Source of the DNA: Candidatus Gemmiger stercorigallinarum
Lineage (GTDB): Bacteria > Bacillota > Clostridia > Oscillospirales > Ruminococcaceae
Length of the DNA: 64,000 nucleotides
Reading direction: 5' to 3'
Assembly (NCBI GenBank): GCA_019119495.1
Contig: DWWX01000018.1
Coordinates: forward strand, 1-64,000
Shown: positions 50,326-59,743 of the stretch, one piece after another
How the letters are laid out: every line of letters starts with the position of its first letter
How positions within the stretch are numbered: the stretch's first letter is position 1
The notes under the pieces: model-generated
Seen by the model: the letters and a program-made list of their open reading frames with translations, nothing else
Databases searched by the model: none
What the model was told of the DNA's origin: nothing
Position numbers and translations under genes: made by a program

Positions 50326-52107
50326 TCACAGCGTCTGGCCGCTGACCAGGCCGTTCCACAGGCGGTAGTAGATGCCTTTTTTGGCCAGCAGCTGGTCGTG
50401 GGTGCCTTCCTCCTCGATGCCGTTTTTGCCCAGCACCAAAATGCGGTCGGCGTTTTTGATGGTGGTCAGCCGGTGGGCGATGGTCAGCGTAGTGCGGCCC
50501 TTGGCCAGCGCGTCCAGGCTCTGACCCACCAGCACCTCGCTCTCGTTGTCCAGGGCGCTGGTGGCCTCGTCCAGCAGCAGGATCTTGGGGTCCTTCAAAA
50601 ACAGCCGCGCGATGGAAATGCGCTGTTTCTGCCCGCCGGACAGCTTGACGCCCCGCTCGCCCACGTAGGTGTCGTAGCCGTCCTTCAGCGCCCGCACAAA
50701 GGCGTCGGCGCCGGCCAGGCGGGCGGCCTGCTCGATCTCGGCGCGGGTGGCGCCGGGCTTGCCGTAGGCGATGTTCTCGGCCACCGTGCCGCTGAACAGA
50801 TAGACGTCCTGCTGCACCACGCCGATGGCGCCCCGCAGGCTTTCCAGCGTGACATGGCGGATGTCCTGCCCGTCGATCAGGATGCGGCCGCTGGTCACGT
50901 CGTAAAAGCGGGGGATCAGGTTACACAGCGTCGTCTTGCCGCCGCCGGAGGGGCCCACCAGGGCCAGGCTCTCGCCGGGGCGGATGGTCAGGTCAACGTG
51001 GTGCAGGACTTTGTTGTGGTCGTCCGGGTACTCAAAGCTGACATCCTGGAACTGGATGCCGCCCTCGGTCACCACCAACGGCTTGGCGTCGGGCGCGTCG
51101 GTGATGTCCACCGGCGTGTCCATGATCTCGTAAAACCGCTCGATGCCGGTGACGCCGCGCTGGAACTGCTCGGCAAATTCCACGATGCGGCGGATGGTGG
51201 CGATCAGGGTGGACACATACAGGATGTAGGCCACCAGGTCGCCGGCGTTGATCAGGCGGTAGACCAAAAACAGCCCGCCCGCCACAATGACCACCAGGTA
51301 CATCAGCCCGTCAAACAGCCGGGTGGAGGTGTTGAACGCCGCCATAAAATGGTAGGTGGTCTTTTTGATCTCCTGGAAGGTCCGGTTGCCGACCTCGAAC
51401 TTTTCTTTCTCCCGTTCCTCGGCGGCAAAGGCCTTGATGACCCGCTCGCCCAGCAGGCTGTCCTCGATGGCGGCGTTCAGCTCGCCGATCTGGTGGCGCT
51501 GGCGGCGGAAAGCCTCCCGCAGGCTGTGGTTGAGCCGGATGGAAACGACCGCCATCAGCGGCACGCAGGCAAACACGATCAGCGTCAGCGGCACGCTGGC
51601 GGTGCACAAGATCACAAAGGAAGCCGCGATCTTGATGGCGGCGATGAAAAATTCCTCCGGGCAGTGGTGGGCAAACTCGGTCACATCAAACAGGTCGTTG
51701 GTGATGCGGCCCATGATCTGCCCCACCTTGGTGTTGGAGTAGTAGGTGTCGCTCAGCCGCTGCAGGTGGGCAAAGGCGTCCCGGCGCATGTCGGTCTCGA
51801 TGTAGACGCCCATGATATGGCCGTTGGCCGACATATAGTAGTTGGCCGCGCCGTCGATCAGCCGCAAAACCAGGTAGACCGCCGCCAGCCGCAGCACGAT
51901 GCCCGCCGTCAGCACCACAGCCGGGTCGGTGGCGGCGTTGGTCAGGTAGCTCATGATTTGGGGCAGGATGATGTCGCACAGGGTGGTCAGCGCCGCGCAG
52001 AACAGGTCAAAGAACAAAATGCGCTTGTAGCGCATCAAATAGGGCAGGAACCGCCGCAGCTGCGACGGTTTTTTGGTCTGGGTCGTCTGTGTGGTTTCGG
52101 TGGGCAT
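50326..52107 (-). CDS. ABC exporter, fused permease and ATPase
   Basis: A 593-residue half-transporter of the ABCB/MsbA-like type. About 320 residues of six-helix permease (starting FLPYLMRYKRILFFDLFCAA) are followed by the nucleotide-binding domain: Walker A GPSGGGKTTLCNL, Q loop VVQQDVYLFSGTV, signature LSGGQKQRISIARL, Walker B ILLLDEATSALD and H loop IAHRLTTIKNAD. It would form a homodimer that exports lipids, peptides or drugs; the substrate is unknown. The start is ATG 52107 behind GGAGG; the frame upstream extends into the SGNH gene region without a ribosome site. Confidence 0.92.
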   Translation of the reverse strand: MPTETTQTTQTKKPSQLRRFLPYLMRYKRILFFDLFCAALTTLCDIILPQIMSYLTNAATDPAVVLTAGIVLRLAAVYLVLRLIDGAANYYMSANGHIMGVYIETDMRRDAFAHLQRLSDTYYSNTKVGQIMGRITNDLFDVTEFAHHCPEEFFIAAIKIAASFVILCTASVPLTLIVFACVPLMAVVSIRLNHSLREAFRRQRHQIGELNAAIEDSLLGERVIKAFAAEEREKEKFEVGNRTFQEIKKTTYHFMAAFNTSTRLFDGLMYLVVIVAGGLFLVYRLINAGDLVAYILYVSTLIATIRRIVEFAEQFQRGVTGIERFYEIMDTPVDITDAPDAKPLVVTEGGIQFQDVSFEYPDDHNKVLHHVDLTIRPGESLALVGPSGGGKTTLCNLIPRFYDVTSGRILIDGQDIRHVTLESLRGAIGVVQQDVYLFSGTVAENIAYGKPGATRAEIEQAARLAGADAFVRALKDGYDTYVGERGVKLSGGQKQRISIARLFLKDPKILLLDEATSALDNESEVLVGQSLDALAKGRTTLTIAHRLTTIKNADRILVLGKNGIEEEGTHDQLLAKKGIYYRLWNGLVSGQTL

Positions 52108-52225
52108 GGGTTCCTCCGTTATGGTTGGATTTTGTGTGCGGCCGTACGCCGCGGACGTCACCGCCGCAAAAGTCCGCCCCCTGGGTGGTGACAGACCTGG
52201 GGGCGGGAAAGGAAATACTGGGGGA

Positions 52226-54001
52226 TCAGGCGGCCGGGTTCGGCGGGGTGCCGGTCTGGTTGTTCGGTGCGGGGCTGCTTTCCGGCGGGGTAGGTGATGG
52301 AGTGGGTGAGGGGATGGGGAGTGGAGGAATGACTTCCTCCCATGTCTCCGAGCAGCGGGAACATTCATAATAGATCGTTCCAGCTACACCAGGCTGGGCT
52401 TCAACCCGATTTACTTCGACCCAGTCGTGCCCTATAGCGGGCAGAGGGGTGGTATATGTGTCCCCGCAGCTACAGGTGTAGACTATTTGGCCGTCTGACG
52501 TGCAGGTGGGTTCCGTACGGGTCTCCGCATACTGGTGTGTGTGCGGCGTGGGCGTCGGCTCCGGCACCGGCGTGGGCGTTGCCACCGGCAGCGCGGCGAT
52601 GGTCTCGGTCTTTTTCTCGCCGCAGCGGGTGCAGGTGTAGGTGCGCTGGCCCTCCACGCCGGGCTGGGGGGTGGCGGTCACGGCGCCCTCGTCCCAGGCA
52701 TGGCCCAGGGGGTCCAGGTCGGCCTCGCCATAGGTGCCGCAGATGCTGCACTGGTACTGGGCATAGCCGCCGTACAGGCAGGTGGGCTCCTGGCGGGTGC
52801 CCGCGATCTCCACCCAGTCGTGCTCGTGCTCGTCCGGGGTGAACAGCGCGGTCAGCACCACGCCGCCGGCGTCCGCGTTGGAGGGCACCGTAAAGGTCAA
52901 ACTGGCGCTGCTGCCGGCCGTGCCCAGCGACGCCGTCCAGCCCGCAAACTTCCAGCCGGCATTCGGCACCGCTGTGACGGTGGAGCAGGTGCCGCCCTTT
53001 TTGACCAGCTGGCTGGTGGCGCCCTGCAGCGTTCCGCCGGTGGAGGCCACAAACTCCACGGGGACTTTTGCGCCCCGCACCGCGATGGGGTCCTGGCTGA
53101 TCAGGCCCACCGGCGTGCCGGCCGGCTCCGGGATGTTCCCCAGCGGCTGGGGCCGGCGGTCCTCGGTGACATAGGCATGGGTGCGCACATACTCAAAAAA
53201 GGCGGTGACCGCCGTTTTGGACAGGTGCACCCCGTCCGACAGGGTATAGTCCTTTTTGGCCCAGCCGGTGTCCGGGTCTTTCAGCACCTCGGCGCTGTTC
53301 AAAAACTTAAAGCCGTTTTCCTCGCACATTTCGGCCAGGGCGGCGTTGTAGGCGTCCACCTGCACCATATACAGGTTCTGGTTTTCGCGCTGTTTGTCCA
53401 GCGGCGGGATGGCGTTGACGATGATGTCGGCGTAGGGCCAGGCCTCCCGGATGGCTTCCAGCCCTTTCAGGTAGGTCTCGATAAAACTGTCCGCGTTGGT
53501 GGACTGGCCGGACAGGTTGTTGGTGCCAAAGCCGATGATGATGCGCCGGGGTTTGAGCATGGCCACCGCGTCGGGGATGGTGTACATCTGGCTGTAACCC
53601 ACAAACTGCTCGCATTTCAGGGTGGTGATGGACCCCGCGCCCATGCTGACCACGCCGATGTTGTTGGCCAGCGTGGTAAAGGCCTCGCCGGTCTCGTCGG
53701 CGTACATCATGTAGCGGGCGGTGTTGGAGTCGCCGATGAACAGCGTTTCGTCCACGTAGCTGCGGCCGGCGTCGGGGGTCTCGGCCAGGACGGCGCCGGT
53801 CTGGGCAATGACGGCCTCGGCTTCGGCAGAGGCGCTGGCGTCGGGGTCGGCGGCCTCGGCGGTGGCAGTCTCGGCTGTGGCGGATTCCGGCGTTTCGCCG
53901 CCGGGGGCATCCTGCCGCTGGCAGCCGGCCAGCAGCAGACAGCCGGCCAGCGCCAGGGCGGCCAGGCGGCGGGACAGGCCGGCAGGTCGGACAAGGGACA
54001 T
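52226..54001 (-). CDS. SGNH/GDSL hydrolase lipoprotein with CxxC repeats
   Basis: A 591-residue secreted lipoprotein. The lipobox LLLAGC gives an acylated Cys near residue 22. About 85-330 is an SGNH hydrolase domain with FIGDSNTARYM (nucleophile Ser), GFGTNNLSGQ and SDGVHLS (Asp and His). An InlB/Listeria-type repeat follows (GWKFAGWTAS). Three zinc-ribbon-like CxxC segments (CSICGTYGE; CTRCGEKKTE; CSRCSETWEE) with His/Pro linkers end in a Pro-rich tail. Probably an esterase or deacetylase acting on surface glycans. ATG 54001 follows GGAGGGAGG. Confidence 0.85.
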   Translation of the reverse strand: MSLVRPAGLSRRLAALALAGCLLLAGCQRQDAPGGETPESATAETATAEAADPDASASAEAEAVIAQTGAVLAETPDAGRSYVDETLFIGDSNTARYMMYADETGEAFTTLANNIGVVSMGAGSITTLKCEQFVGYSQMYTIPDAVAMLKPRRIIIGFGTNNLSGQSTNADSFIETYLKGLEAIREAWPYADIIVNAIPPLDKQRENQNLYMVQVDAYNAALAEMCEENGFKFLNSAEVLKDPDTGWAKKDYTLSDGVHLSKTAVTAFFEYVRTHAYVTEDRRPQPLGNIPEPAGTPVGLISQDPIAVRGAKVPVEFVASTGGTLQGATSQLVKKGGTCSTVTAVPNAGWKFAGWTASLGTAGSSASLTFTVPSNADAGGVVLTALFTPDEHEHDWVEIAGTRQEPTCLYGGYAQYQCSICGTYGEADLDPLGHAWDEGAVTATPQPGVEGQRTYTCTRCGEKKTETIAALPVATPTPVPEPTPTPHTHQYAETRTEPTCTSDGQIVYTCSCGDTYTTPLPAIGHDWVEVNRVEAQPGVAGTIYYECSRCSETWEEVIPPLPIPSPTPSPTPPESSPAPNNQTGTPPNPAA

Positions 54002-54148
54002 GGCGGGTGGACCTCCCTCCAGAAGATTGGCATACAAAACTGCGGGCGGTTGAACTACAAAAAGTAAGAATACCTTGATTTTACACCGCTTTGCCACAAT
54101 TGTAAACCGCATACCCGGCGGGCGGGATGTAAAAATCGCAGCGCGGCA

Positions 54149-54183
54149 GAAAAAAGGACCCGCAGCAAAAAAACTGCGGGCCC
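54149..54183 (-). terminator. Terminator of galT
   Basis: A 10-bp stem (54156-54165 with 54174-54183) with an A/T loop; on the minus strand it is followed by six U residues. Confidence 0.85.
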
Positions 54184-54205
54184 TGCAATGCGAAAAGAAA
54201 CTGCC

Positions 54206-55798
54206 TTACTTTTTGGCCGGCGTGAACCCGGCCGCTTTCAAAAAGCGCAGGAAGGCGGCCTGGCCGGCCTCGTCGGACTTAAAGACGCCGGCGTTCTCCA
54301 GCACGTGGCTGAACACGATGCCGATCTCGTCGCGCACCGCCTGCTCGGCTTTTTCGGGGCGCAGGGCGGTGCCGTATTTGGCGATCAGCCCGTCGATCCA
54401 GTCGGCGTGGACGGCCAGCGGGCTGTTTTCCTCACGGCTGGTGTTGGGCGCCTTGCCGGAGAGGATGTCGGCGATGGCCGCGCCCTGGTCCTTCAGCCGG
54501 GCGGGCAGGATGGCCAGGCCCATCACCTCGATCAGGCCGATGTTCTCTTTCTTGATGTTGTGGTACTCCTTGTGGGGGTGGAAGATGCCGTCGGGATACT
54601 GGGCGGTGGTGCGGTTGTTGCGGGGGGCAATGTCCAGGATGTAGCCCAGCTCGTCGTCATAGTGCAGGATGGGGGTGACGGTGTTGTGGGGCGTGCCGTC
54701 GGTCTCGGCCAGGATGTCCACGCTCTCGTCCGACCAGCCGCGCCAGGCGTCCATGATGTCGTTGGCGGCGTTCTGCACCTGCTGGCTGCTGCGGCCGATC
54801 AGCCGCACGGCGGACACCGGCCAGTTCAAAATGCCCGCCTGCACGCCGGGGTAGCGCGGGTTGGCAAGCTTGGTCCGGACGGCGGCTTTCTGCATCGGGA
54901 ACACATACCGCCCGCCCTGGAAGTGGCTGTGGCTCAAAATGCTGCCGCCCACAATGGGCAGGTCGGCGTTGGAGCCGCAGGTGTAGTGGGGGAACTGGGC
55001 CACAAAGTCAAAGATCTCGGCCAGGGTCTGGCGGGTCATCTCCATGGGCTTGTGCTCGTCGTGCAGGATGATGCAGTGCTCGTGGAAATAGGCATAGGGG
55101 CTGTACTGCAGGTAGAACTGCTCGCCGGCCAGGTTCAGCGGCACGATGCGGTGGGTCTGCCGGGCGGGGAAGTTGATGCGCCCCGCATAGCCGATGTTCT
55201 CCTTGCACAGCATGCACTGGGGGTAGCCGCTTTTGGGCTGCAGCCGCTCCATAGCAATGACCTTGGGGTCTTTTTCCGGCTTGGTCAGGTTGATGGTGAT
55301 CTCCAGCTCGCCGTAGGGGGTGGCGGTGGTCCACTGGATGTTGCGGGCGATCTGGGCGGTGCGGATGTAGTTGGACACCACGCACAGGTCATAGAACCAG
55401 TCGGTGGCGGCCTGGGGGCCTTTTTGGGCGCACAGCTTGCGGAACTTTTTGCAGACCTCGCTCTCGCGGGGCATCAGCGCGCCCATCAGCCGGGTCTCGA
55501 AATTGATGCGGTACTGGGGCACGGTGTTGTCGAACAGGCCCTTCTGCGCGGCCAGGTCCAGCATGTGCTCCAGGATCTCGGTGGGGGTGTCAAAGGACTC
55601 TTTGGGGACCTTGCCCTCGTACGGGGCGGCCAGGCCCAGAATGTCCAAAAGGGTGTTGCGGGCAACGATCACGTCCAGCTCCTTGACCAGCTTGTGCTTG
55701 CGGCCAAAGCGCAAAAGGCGCTCCACGTCCAGCGCAAGGGCGGTGTCTCTCTCGGCGGGACCGGCAGATGCAGCAGATGATACAAATTCATTCGACAT
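54206..55798 (-). CDS. galT: UDP-glucose--hexose-1-phosphate uridylyltransferase, type 2
   Basis: A 530-residue GalT of the long Firmicutes type (GalT class 2), which exchanges uridylyl groups between UDP-glucose and galactose-1-phosphate in the Leloir pathway. Landmarks are QWTTATPYGELEITINLTKPEKDPK, the zinc-type CMLCKENIGY and the active-site block GGSILSHSHFQGGRY with the HxH-type histidines. ATG 55798 follows AGGAGGG by 9 nt. The sugar nucleotidyltransferase gene is upstream on the same strand with a terminator between, so the two may be partly independent. Confidence 0.95.
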   Translation of the reverse strand: MSNEFVSSAASAGPAERDTALALDVERLLRFGRKHKLVKELDVIVARNTLLDILGLAAPYEGKVPKESFDTPTEILEHMLDLAAQKGLFDNTVPQYRINFETRLMGALMPRESEVCKKFRKLCAQKGPQAATDWFYDLCVVSNYIRTAQIARNIQWTTATPYGELEITINLTKPEKDPKVIAMERLQPKSGYPQCMLCKENIGYAGRINFPARQTHRIVPLNLAGEQFYLQYSPYAYFHEHCIILHDEHKPMEMTRQTLAEIFDFVAQFPHYTCGSNADLPIVGGSILSHSHFQGGRYVFPMQKAAVRTKLANPRYPGVQAGILNWPVSAVRLIGRSSQQVQNAANDIMDAWRGWSDESVDILAETDGTPHNTVTPILHYDDELGYILDIAPRNNRTTAQYPDGIFHPHKEYHNIKKENIGLIEVMGLAILPARLKDQGAAIADILSGKAPNTSREENSPLAVHADWIDGLIAKYGTALRPEKAEQAVRDEIGIVFSHVLENAGVFKSDEAGQAAFLRFLKAAGFTPAKK

Positions 55799-55927
55799 AG
55801 TGGCAACCCTCCTGTTACTATAACGATACCGCATTTTTCATTCCTTTTCCATGGGCGATAGACCCATGCTTTTGTGCATTTGACGCGGACGGCCGGCACG
55901 GCCGCTGCCGGAGGCGGCCGGATACAA

Positions 55928-55975
55928 AAAGACCGGGGCGCGCCGCCGGCCCAAACCGCCGCGGAAACGCCCCGG
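55928..55975 (-). terminator. Terminator of the nucleotidyltransferase gene
   Basis: An 8-bp outer stem CCGGGGCG (55933-55940) with 55968-55975 and a GC-rich inner hairpin; on the minus strand TCTTTTTG follows. Confidence 0.75.
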
Positions 55976-55981
55976 AAGAAG

Positions 55982-56908
55982 TTACTTTTTCAGATCGCTG
56001 AACAGGTCGGACCGGTAGACCCCCTGCTCGATCAGCTGGGCAAACGCCTGCTGCACCGCGGGTTTGTCCTCCTGATAGGTGACGCCGAACCACTTGTCCG
56101 GGGTCTTGAGCACCTGCACCGTGACCTTGCCGGTCTGCAGCAGCTCGTCGATATAGATGGGCAGCAGATACTCGGACTTGGTCATGTCGCCCTCGGCCTT
56201 GTCAAAGAACTCGATAAAGCCGTACTGCAGCAGGCCCATAAATTCGGGCGTCAGGCCCCACATGTTCATGCTGACCAGGCTCTCCACATCCAGCGCCTTG
56301 CCGGCTGCGGCCGCGCCGCCGGCGGTCTTTTCAATGCCCTTGGTCTCGTCCACGCCGGTCAGGTAGCCGGCGTCGTTCATTTTGCAGATGCCGCGGGTCA
56401 CGGCGCCGTTGTCGCTCAGGGTGTTTTTCAGCACAAAGCCGGCCATGCACAGCTTTTCGGGGTGGGCGGGGTCGTACTGCTCCAAAAAGTCGTGCAGCGC
56501 CACATACGCCTGCTTGCCGTAGTAGTCGTCGGCGTTGATGACGGCAAAGGGTTCGTGCAGGATGTCGCGGCAGGCCAGCACCGCCTGGCCGGTGCCCCAG
56601 GGTTTGGTGCGGCCTGCGGGCAGGGTGGCGCCCGCAGGCAGGTCGTCCAGCGCCTGGTAGGCGTAGGCCACCTCCACGCCCAGGCCGGCGCAGACCTTCT
56701 CGATGCGGTCGCCGATGACCTCGCGGAACGCCTGCTCAATGTCGCGGCGGATGATAAAGACGATCTTGTCAAAGCCGGCCTCGATGGCGTCGTGGATGGA
56801 GTAATCCATCAGGATCTCGCCGTTGGGGCCCACCGCCGCCAGCTGCTTGATGCCGCCGCCGTAGCGGGAGCCGATGCCGGCCGCCATAATGACCAGTGCT
56901 GTTTTCAT
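55982..56908 (-). CDS. Sugar-phosphate nucleotidyltransferase of the gal locus
   Basis: A 308-residue nucleotidyltransferase with a Rossmann-like NTP_transferase domain: MAAGIGSRYGGGIKQLA (nucleotide loop), then PWGTGQAVLACRDIL and VINADDYYGKQAYVAL with the metal-binding aspartates. It would make UDP- or dTDP-sugars from sugar-1-phosphates. The position next to galT suggests UDP-glucose or UDP-galactose production, as in other Clostridial gal clusters. ATG 56908 follows GGGAGGA. A hairpin (56926-56933 with 56942-56949) sits directly upstream of its ribosome site. Confidence 0.88.
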   Translation of the reverse strand: MKTALVIMAAGIGSRYGGGIKQLAAVGPNGEILMDYSIHDAIEAGFDKIVFIIRRDIEQAFREVIGDRIEKVCAGLGVEVAYAYQALDDLPAGATLPAGRTKPWGTGQAVLACRDILHEPFAVINADDYYGKQAYVALHDFLEQYDPAHPEKLCMAGFVLKNTLSDNGAVTRGICKMNDAGYLTGVDETKGIEKTAGGAAAAGKALDVESLVSMNMWGLTPEFMGLLQYGFIEFFDKAEGDMTKSEYLLPIYIDELLQTGKVTVQVLKTPDKWFGVTYQEDKPAVQQAFAQLIEQGVYRSDLFSDLKK

Positions 56909-57047
56909 AGCTCAATTCCTCCCGGGCTGCCCCGCGCAGGGGGGGCAGCTTCTTTTTTCTTTATTGCTGTATTTTTTTGCCGTATGCCCCGGCGGTTGCG
57001 CCCGGCAGGGGAAAATCCGCAGCCGGGGCGTGCTCCCGCCGTGCGGG

Positions 57048-58079
57048 TCACATCATATAAGCGCGCAGCAAAGCGTCCACGGCCAGGTCGCGGCCGGAAC
57101 CCAGCGCCCAGTACAGCGCAAAGCTCAGCGCGAACATCACCGCAAAAAACAGCACCACGGCCGCGGCGCTGGTGCCGCCGCGCATTGCCAGGGCGTCGGA
57201 ACGCTCCTGCCCTTCGGGGAGCTGCTCGCAGATGGTGCGGATGCGGCGCGAGGCATCCTTCTTGTACCAGTAAAAGGCAAACAGGCTGCGCAGCAGCATC
57301 TGCGCCCAGTCAACGAACACAAAGGCCCAGCTCAGCGGCGTCAGCCAGCCCAGGTCCAGGCCGGACACCAGCGGCGAGCCGGCGGCCTGGAACAGCGACA
57401 GCACGGTGGGCAGCGTCAAAACCAGGGACAGCAGCGTGAACAGCGCGCCCTCCTTCCACATTTTGCGGTAGAAGAAGTAGACCGGCCCCAGGAAAAACGC
57501 CGAGAGGCTGACGCTGAATTTGCGCTTCAGCTCGTCCATGCGCACAAACTGCGCCAGATAGCTCAGACTGGAAGGGCCCAGAAAGCTGGCCCAGTCCCTG
57601 GCCTTGATGCCGTCGATGGTGTCGTCGGGGCGCAGCTCGCGCCGGTAAATGCCCGCAAAGCCGGGGCCGGGCTGCTGGGCGGTGTTGGCCGCGCCCTGCG
57701 CGCCGCCCGCGCCGCTGGAAGCCTGCGGGCCGCCGGGCCGGGTGTAGACCGGCCCGCCGTTGGCAGTGCCCTGCTGCCGGGGCGGGTAGTCCTGCCCCAG
57801 CGGGGTGCCGCAGTGGTTGCAAAACCGCCCGTCGGCGGGGTTGTGGGCGCCGCAGTTGGGGCAGACGCGCTCCCCCAGATCCTCCGGCGGGGCTTCCGGC
57901 GCCTTGTCCGGCACCCACTCAAAGCCGGTGCCGTGCTTGTCGGCGTGGACGCAGGCCCCGACCTTCTGCCAGCAGGCCCGGTGATAGGGCGTGCCGCAGT
58001 CGGGGCAGACGACCACGTCGTCGTTGTCGGTGAATACCTCATTGCAGACAGGGCAATGATTTCCTGTATATAATGCCAT
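57048..58079 (-). CDS. Zinc-ribbon/RING-like membrane protein with DUF2628 domain
   Basis: A 343-residue protein. The N terminus holds a RING/PHD-like treble clef (CPVCNEVFTDNDDVVVCPDC...HRACW) and then a classic zinc ribbon (CPNCGAHNPADGRFCNHCG). A Gly/Ala/Gln linker follows, then a membrane region with FLGPVYFFYRKMWKEGALF, a DUF2628-like landmark, and two further hydrophobic stretches. Function is unknown; similar proteins are common in gut Clostridia. ATG 58079 follows GGAGG by 8 nt, with a strong promoter upstream. Divergent from prfB. Confidence 0.85.
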   Translation of the reverse strand: MALYTGNHCPVCNEVFTDNDDVVVCPDCGTPYHRACWQKVGACVHADKHGTGFEWVPDKAPEAPPEDLGERVCPNCGAHNPADGRFCNHCGTPLGQDYPPRQQGTANGGPVYTRPGGPQASSGAGGAQGAANTAQQPGPGFAGIYRRELRPDDTIDGIKARDWASFLGPSSLSYLAQFVRMDELKRKFSVSLSAFFLGPVYFFYRKMWKEGALFTLLSLVLTLPTVLSLFQAAGSPLVSGLDLGWLTPLSWAFVFVDWAQMLLRSLFAFYWYKKDASRRIRTICEQLPEGQERSDALAMRGGTSAAAVVLFFAVMFALSFALYWALGSGRDLAVDALLRAYMM

Positions 58080-58208
58080 TCGACAGCCTCCGTAATGTGA
58101 TGACAGCCCGGGCGGAAAGGGGCCGGCCGCGCCCTGCGGGCAGCGGCGGCAGACACGCCCGGCAGGCAGAACCGGGCCGAAACGGCGGCTTTGCCTGAGA
58201 TTATGGTA

Positions 58209-58237
58209 ATTATACCCCAGTTACCTATAAAAAGCAA
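58209..58237 (-). promoter_or_regulatory. Promoter of the zinc-ribbon protein gene
   Basis: On the minus strand TTGCTT (58232-58237), a 17-nt spacer and a perfect TATAAT (58209-58214). Confidence 0.75.
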
Positions 58238-58277
58238 AGAAATTTCTGTTAACACCGCGCCGCGGGGCGATTTGCGG

Positions 58278-58306
58278 TTTACAAAAGGGCTGCTTTCCGC
58301 TATACT
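58278..58306 (+). promoter_or_regulatory. Promoter of prfB
   Basis: TTTACA (58278-58283), a 17-nt spacer and TATACT (58301-58306), about 100 nt before the prfB ATG. Confidence 0.75.
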
Positions 58307-58403
58307 ATTACCGTGTCAGTATGCGCCGCGGCTCTGCATTGTCCCGGCCGCGGCTGCTTTTGTGCGATAAACCGAGCATTGAAAAAGGGGTATTGAAAAT
58401 CAT

Positions 58404-59525
58404 ATGATCACGCTGGACGAACTGAAATCCAAACTGGGCGGTTTTGAGACCTCCATCAACGACCTGCGCGACGCACTGGCCATCGAGGCCAGCGAGAAGC
58501 GCCTGGCCGAACTGGAACACCAGATGACGCTGCCCGGCTTTTACGACGACCAGGAAAAGAGCCAGAAGGTCTACGCCGAGATGAGCGACCTGAAAGGCAA
58601 GCTGGACCGCTTTAAGAAGCTGAACGCCCAGTACGAGGACGCCGGCACCATGCTGGAGATGCTGGCCGAGGAAAACGACCCCGGCCTGATCCCGGAAGGC
58701 GAGGAAGCCGTCAACGCGGTGGAGAAGGCGGTGGACGAGCTGCAGCTGATGACCATGCTCAACGGCGAGTATGACGCCAACAACGCCATTTTGACCTTCC
58801 ACGCCGGCACCGGCGGCACCGAGGCCCAGGACTGGGCCGAGATGCTCTACCGCATGTACACCCGCTGGGCCGACGCCCACGGCTACAAGGTGGAAGTCAT
58901 GGACGTGCTGGACGGCGACGAGGCCGGCATCAAGAGCGCCTCGATGATGGTCAAGGGCCCCAACGCCTACGGTATGCTGAAAAGCGAGAACGGCGTCCAC
59001 CGCCTGGTGCGCATCAGCCCCTTTGACGCCAACGCCCGCCGCCAGACCAGCTTTGCCTCGCTGGAGGTCATGCCGGAGCTGAACGACGACATCAAGATCG
59101 AGATCCGCCCGGAGGACATCGAGATGCAGGTCTACCGCTCCTCCGGCGCAGGCGGCCAGCACATCAACAAGACCTCCTCGGCGGTGCGCCTGATCCACAA
59201 GCCCACCGGCATCGTTACCTCCTGCCAGACCCAGCGCAGCCAGCTGCAGAACCGCGAGTACGCCATGGAGATGCTGAAAGCCAAGCTGTACCAGATCGCC
59301 CTGCAGCAGCACAAGGACAAGATCGACGACATCAAGGGCGTGCAGAACGAGATCGCCTGGGGCCACCAGATCCGCAGCTATGTGTTTATGCCCTACACGC
59401 TGGTCAAGGACCACCGCACCAACTACGAGAACGGCAACGTGCAGGCCGTCATGGACGGCGACCTGGACGGCTTTATCTACGCTTACCTGAAGGCTTCCTC
59501 CCGCGGGGAGCTGCAGGACGTGTAA
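58404..59525 (+). CDS. prfB: Peptide chain release factor 2
   Basis: A 373-residue RF2, which recognises UAA and UGA and releases the finished peptide. It has the SPF tripeptide (RISPFDANARRQTSF), the catalytic GGQ (SSGAGGQHINKTSSAVRL) and the usual C-terminal helices. The reading frame is continuous from ATG to stop. The programmed +1 frameshift site found near codon 25 of many prfB genes is absent: the sequence there runs through LRDALAIEASEKR without UGA. The nearest ribosome-site match (AAAAAGGGG) is rather far from the ATG at 58404, but homology starts right at it. Confidence 0.95.
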   Translation: MITLDELKSKLGGFETSINDLRDALAIEASEKRLAELEHQMTLPGFYDDQEKSQKVYAEMSDLKGKLDRFKKLNAQYEDAGTMLEMLAEENDPGLIPEGEEAVNAVEKAVDELQLMTMLNGEYDANNAILTFHAGTGGTEAQDWAEMLYRMYTRWADAHGYKVEVMDVLDGDEAGIKSASMMVKGPNAYGMLKSENGVHRLVRISPFDANARRQTSFASLEVMPELNDDIKIEIRPEDIEMQVYRSSGAGGQHINKTSSAVRLIHKPTGIVTSCQTQRSQLQNREYAMEMLKAKLYQIALQQHKDKIDDIKGVQNEIAWGHQIRSYVFMPYTLVKDHRTNYENGNVQAVMDGDLDGFIYAYLKASSRGELQDV

Positions 59526-59556
59526 CGCGCCGCGCAGGGGGCAAATATGCAGACAG

Positions 59557-59615
59557 ACCGCCCGCAGGGGCTGCCGAACGGGCCAGTGCCCCGGCGCCCA
59601 CTGCGGGCGGTTTTT
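59557..59615 (+). terminator. Terminator of prfB
   Basis: An 11-bp stem ACCGCCCGCAG (59557-59567) with 59601-59611 and a long loop, followed by TTTTTG. Confidence 0.75.
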
Positions 59616-59715
59616 GCGGTCTGCCCGCCCGCCGCGCGGGCCGGGGCCGGGGAAAACGGCCCGCAAGCCGGCCGCGGCTGCCCCTGTTACCCTTTTTTCA
59701 TGGCCGCTGCTATAT

Positions 59716-59743
59716 TTGTTCATATTCTGTCGTTTAAGATAAT
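59716..59743 (+). promoter_or_regulatory. Promoter of the P-type ATPase
   Basis: TTGTTC (59716-59721), a 16-nt spacer and GATAAT (59738-59743), about 110 nt before the TTG start. Confidence 0.5.

Noticed and set aside
58404-58490. Programmed +1 frameshift in prfB
   Set aside because: A TTTTGAG string occurs near codon 13 but not in the needed frame or position, and the frame is open throughout.
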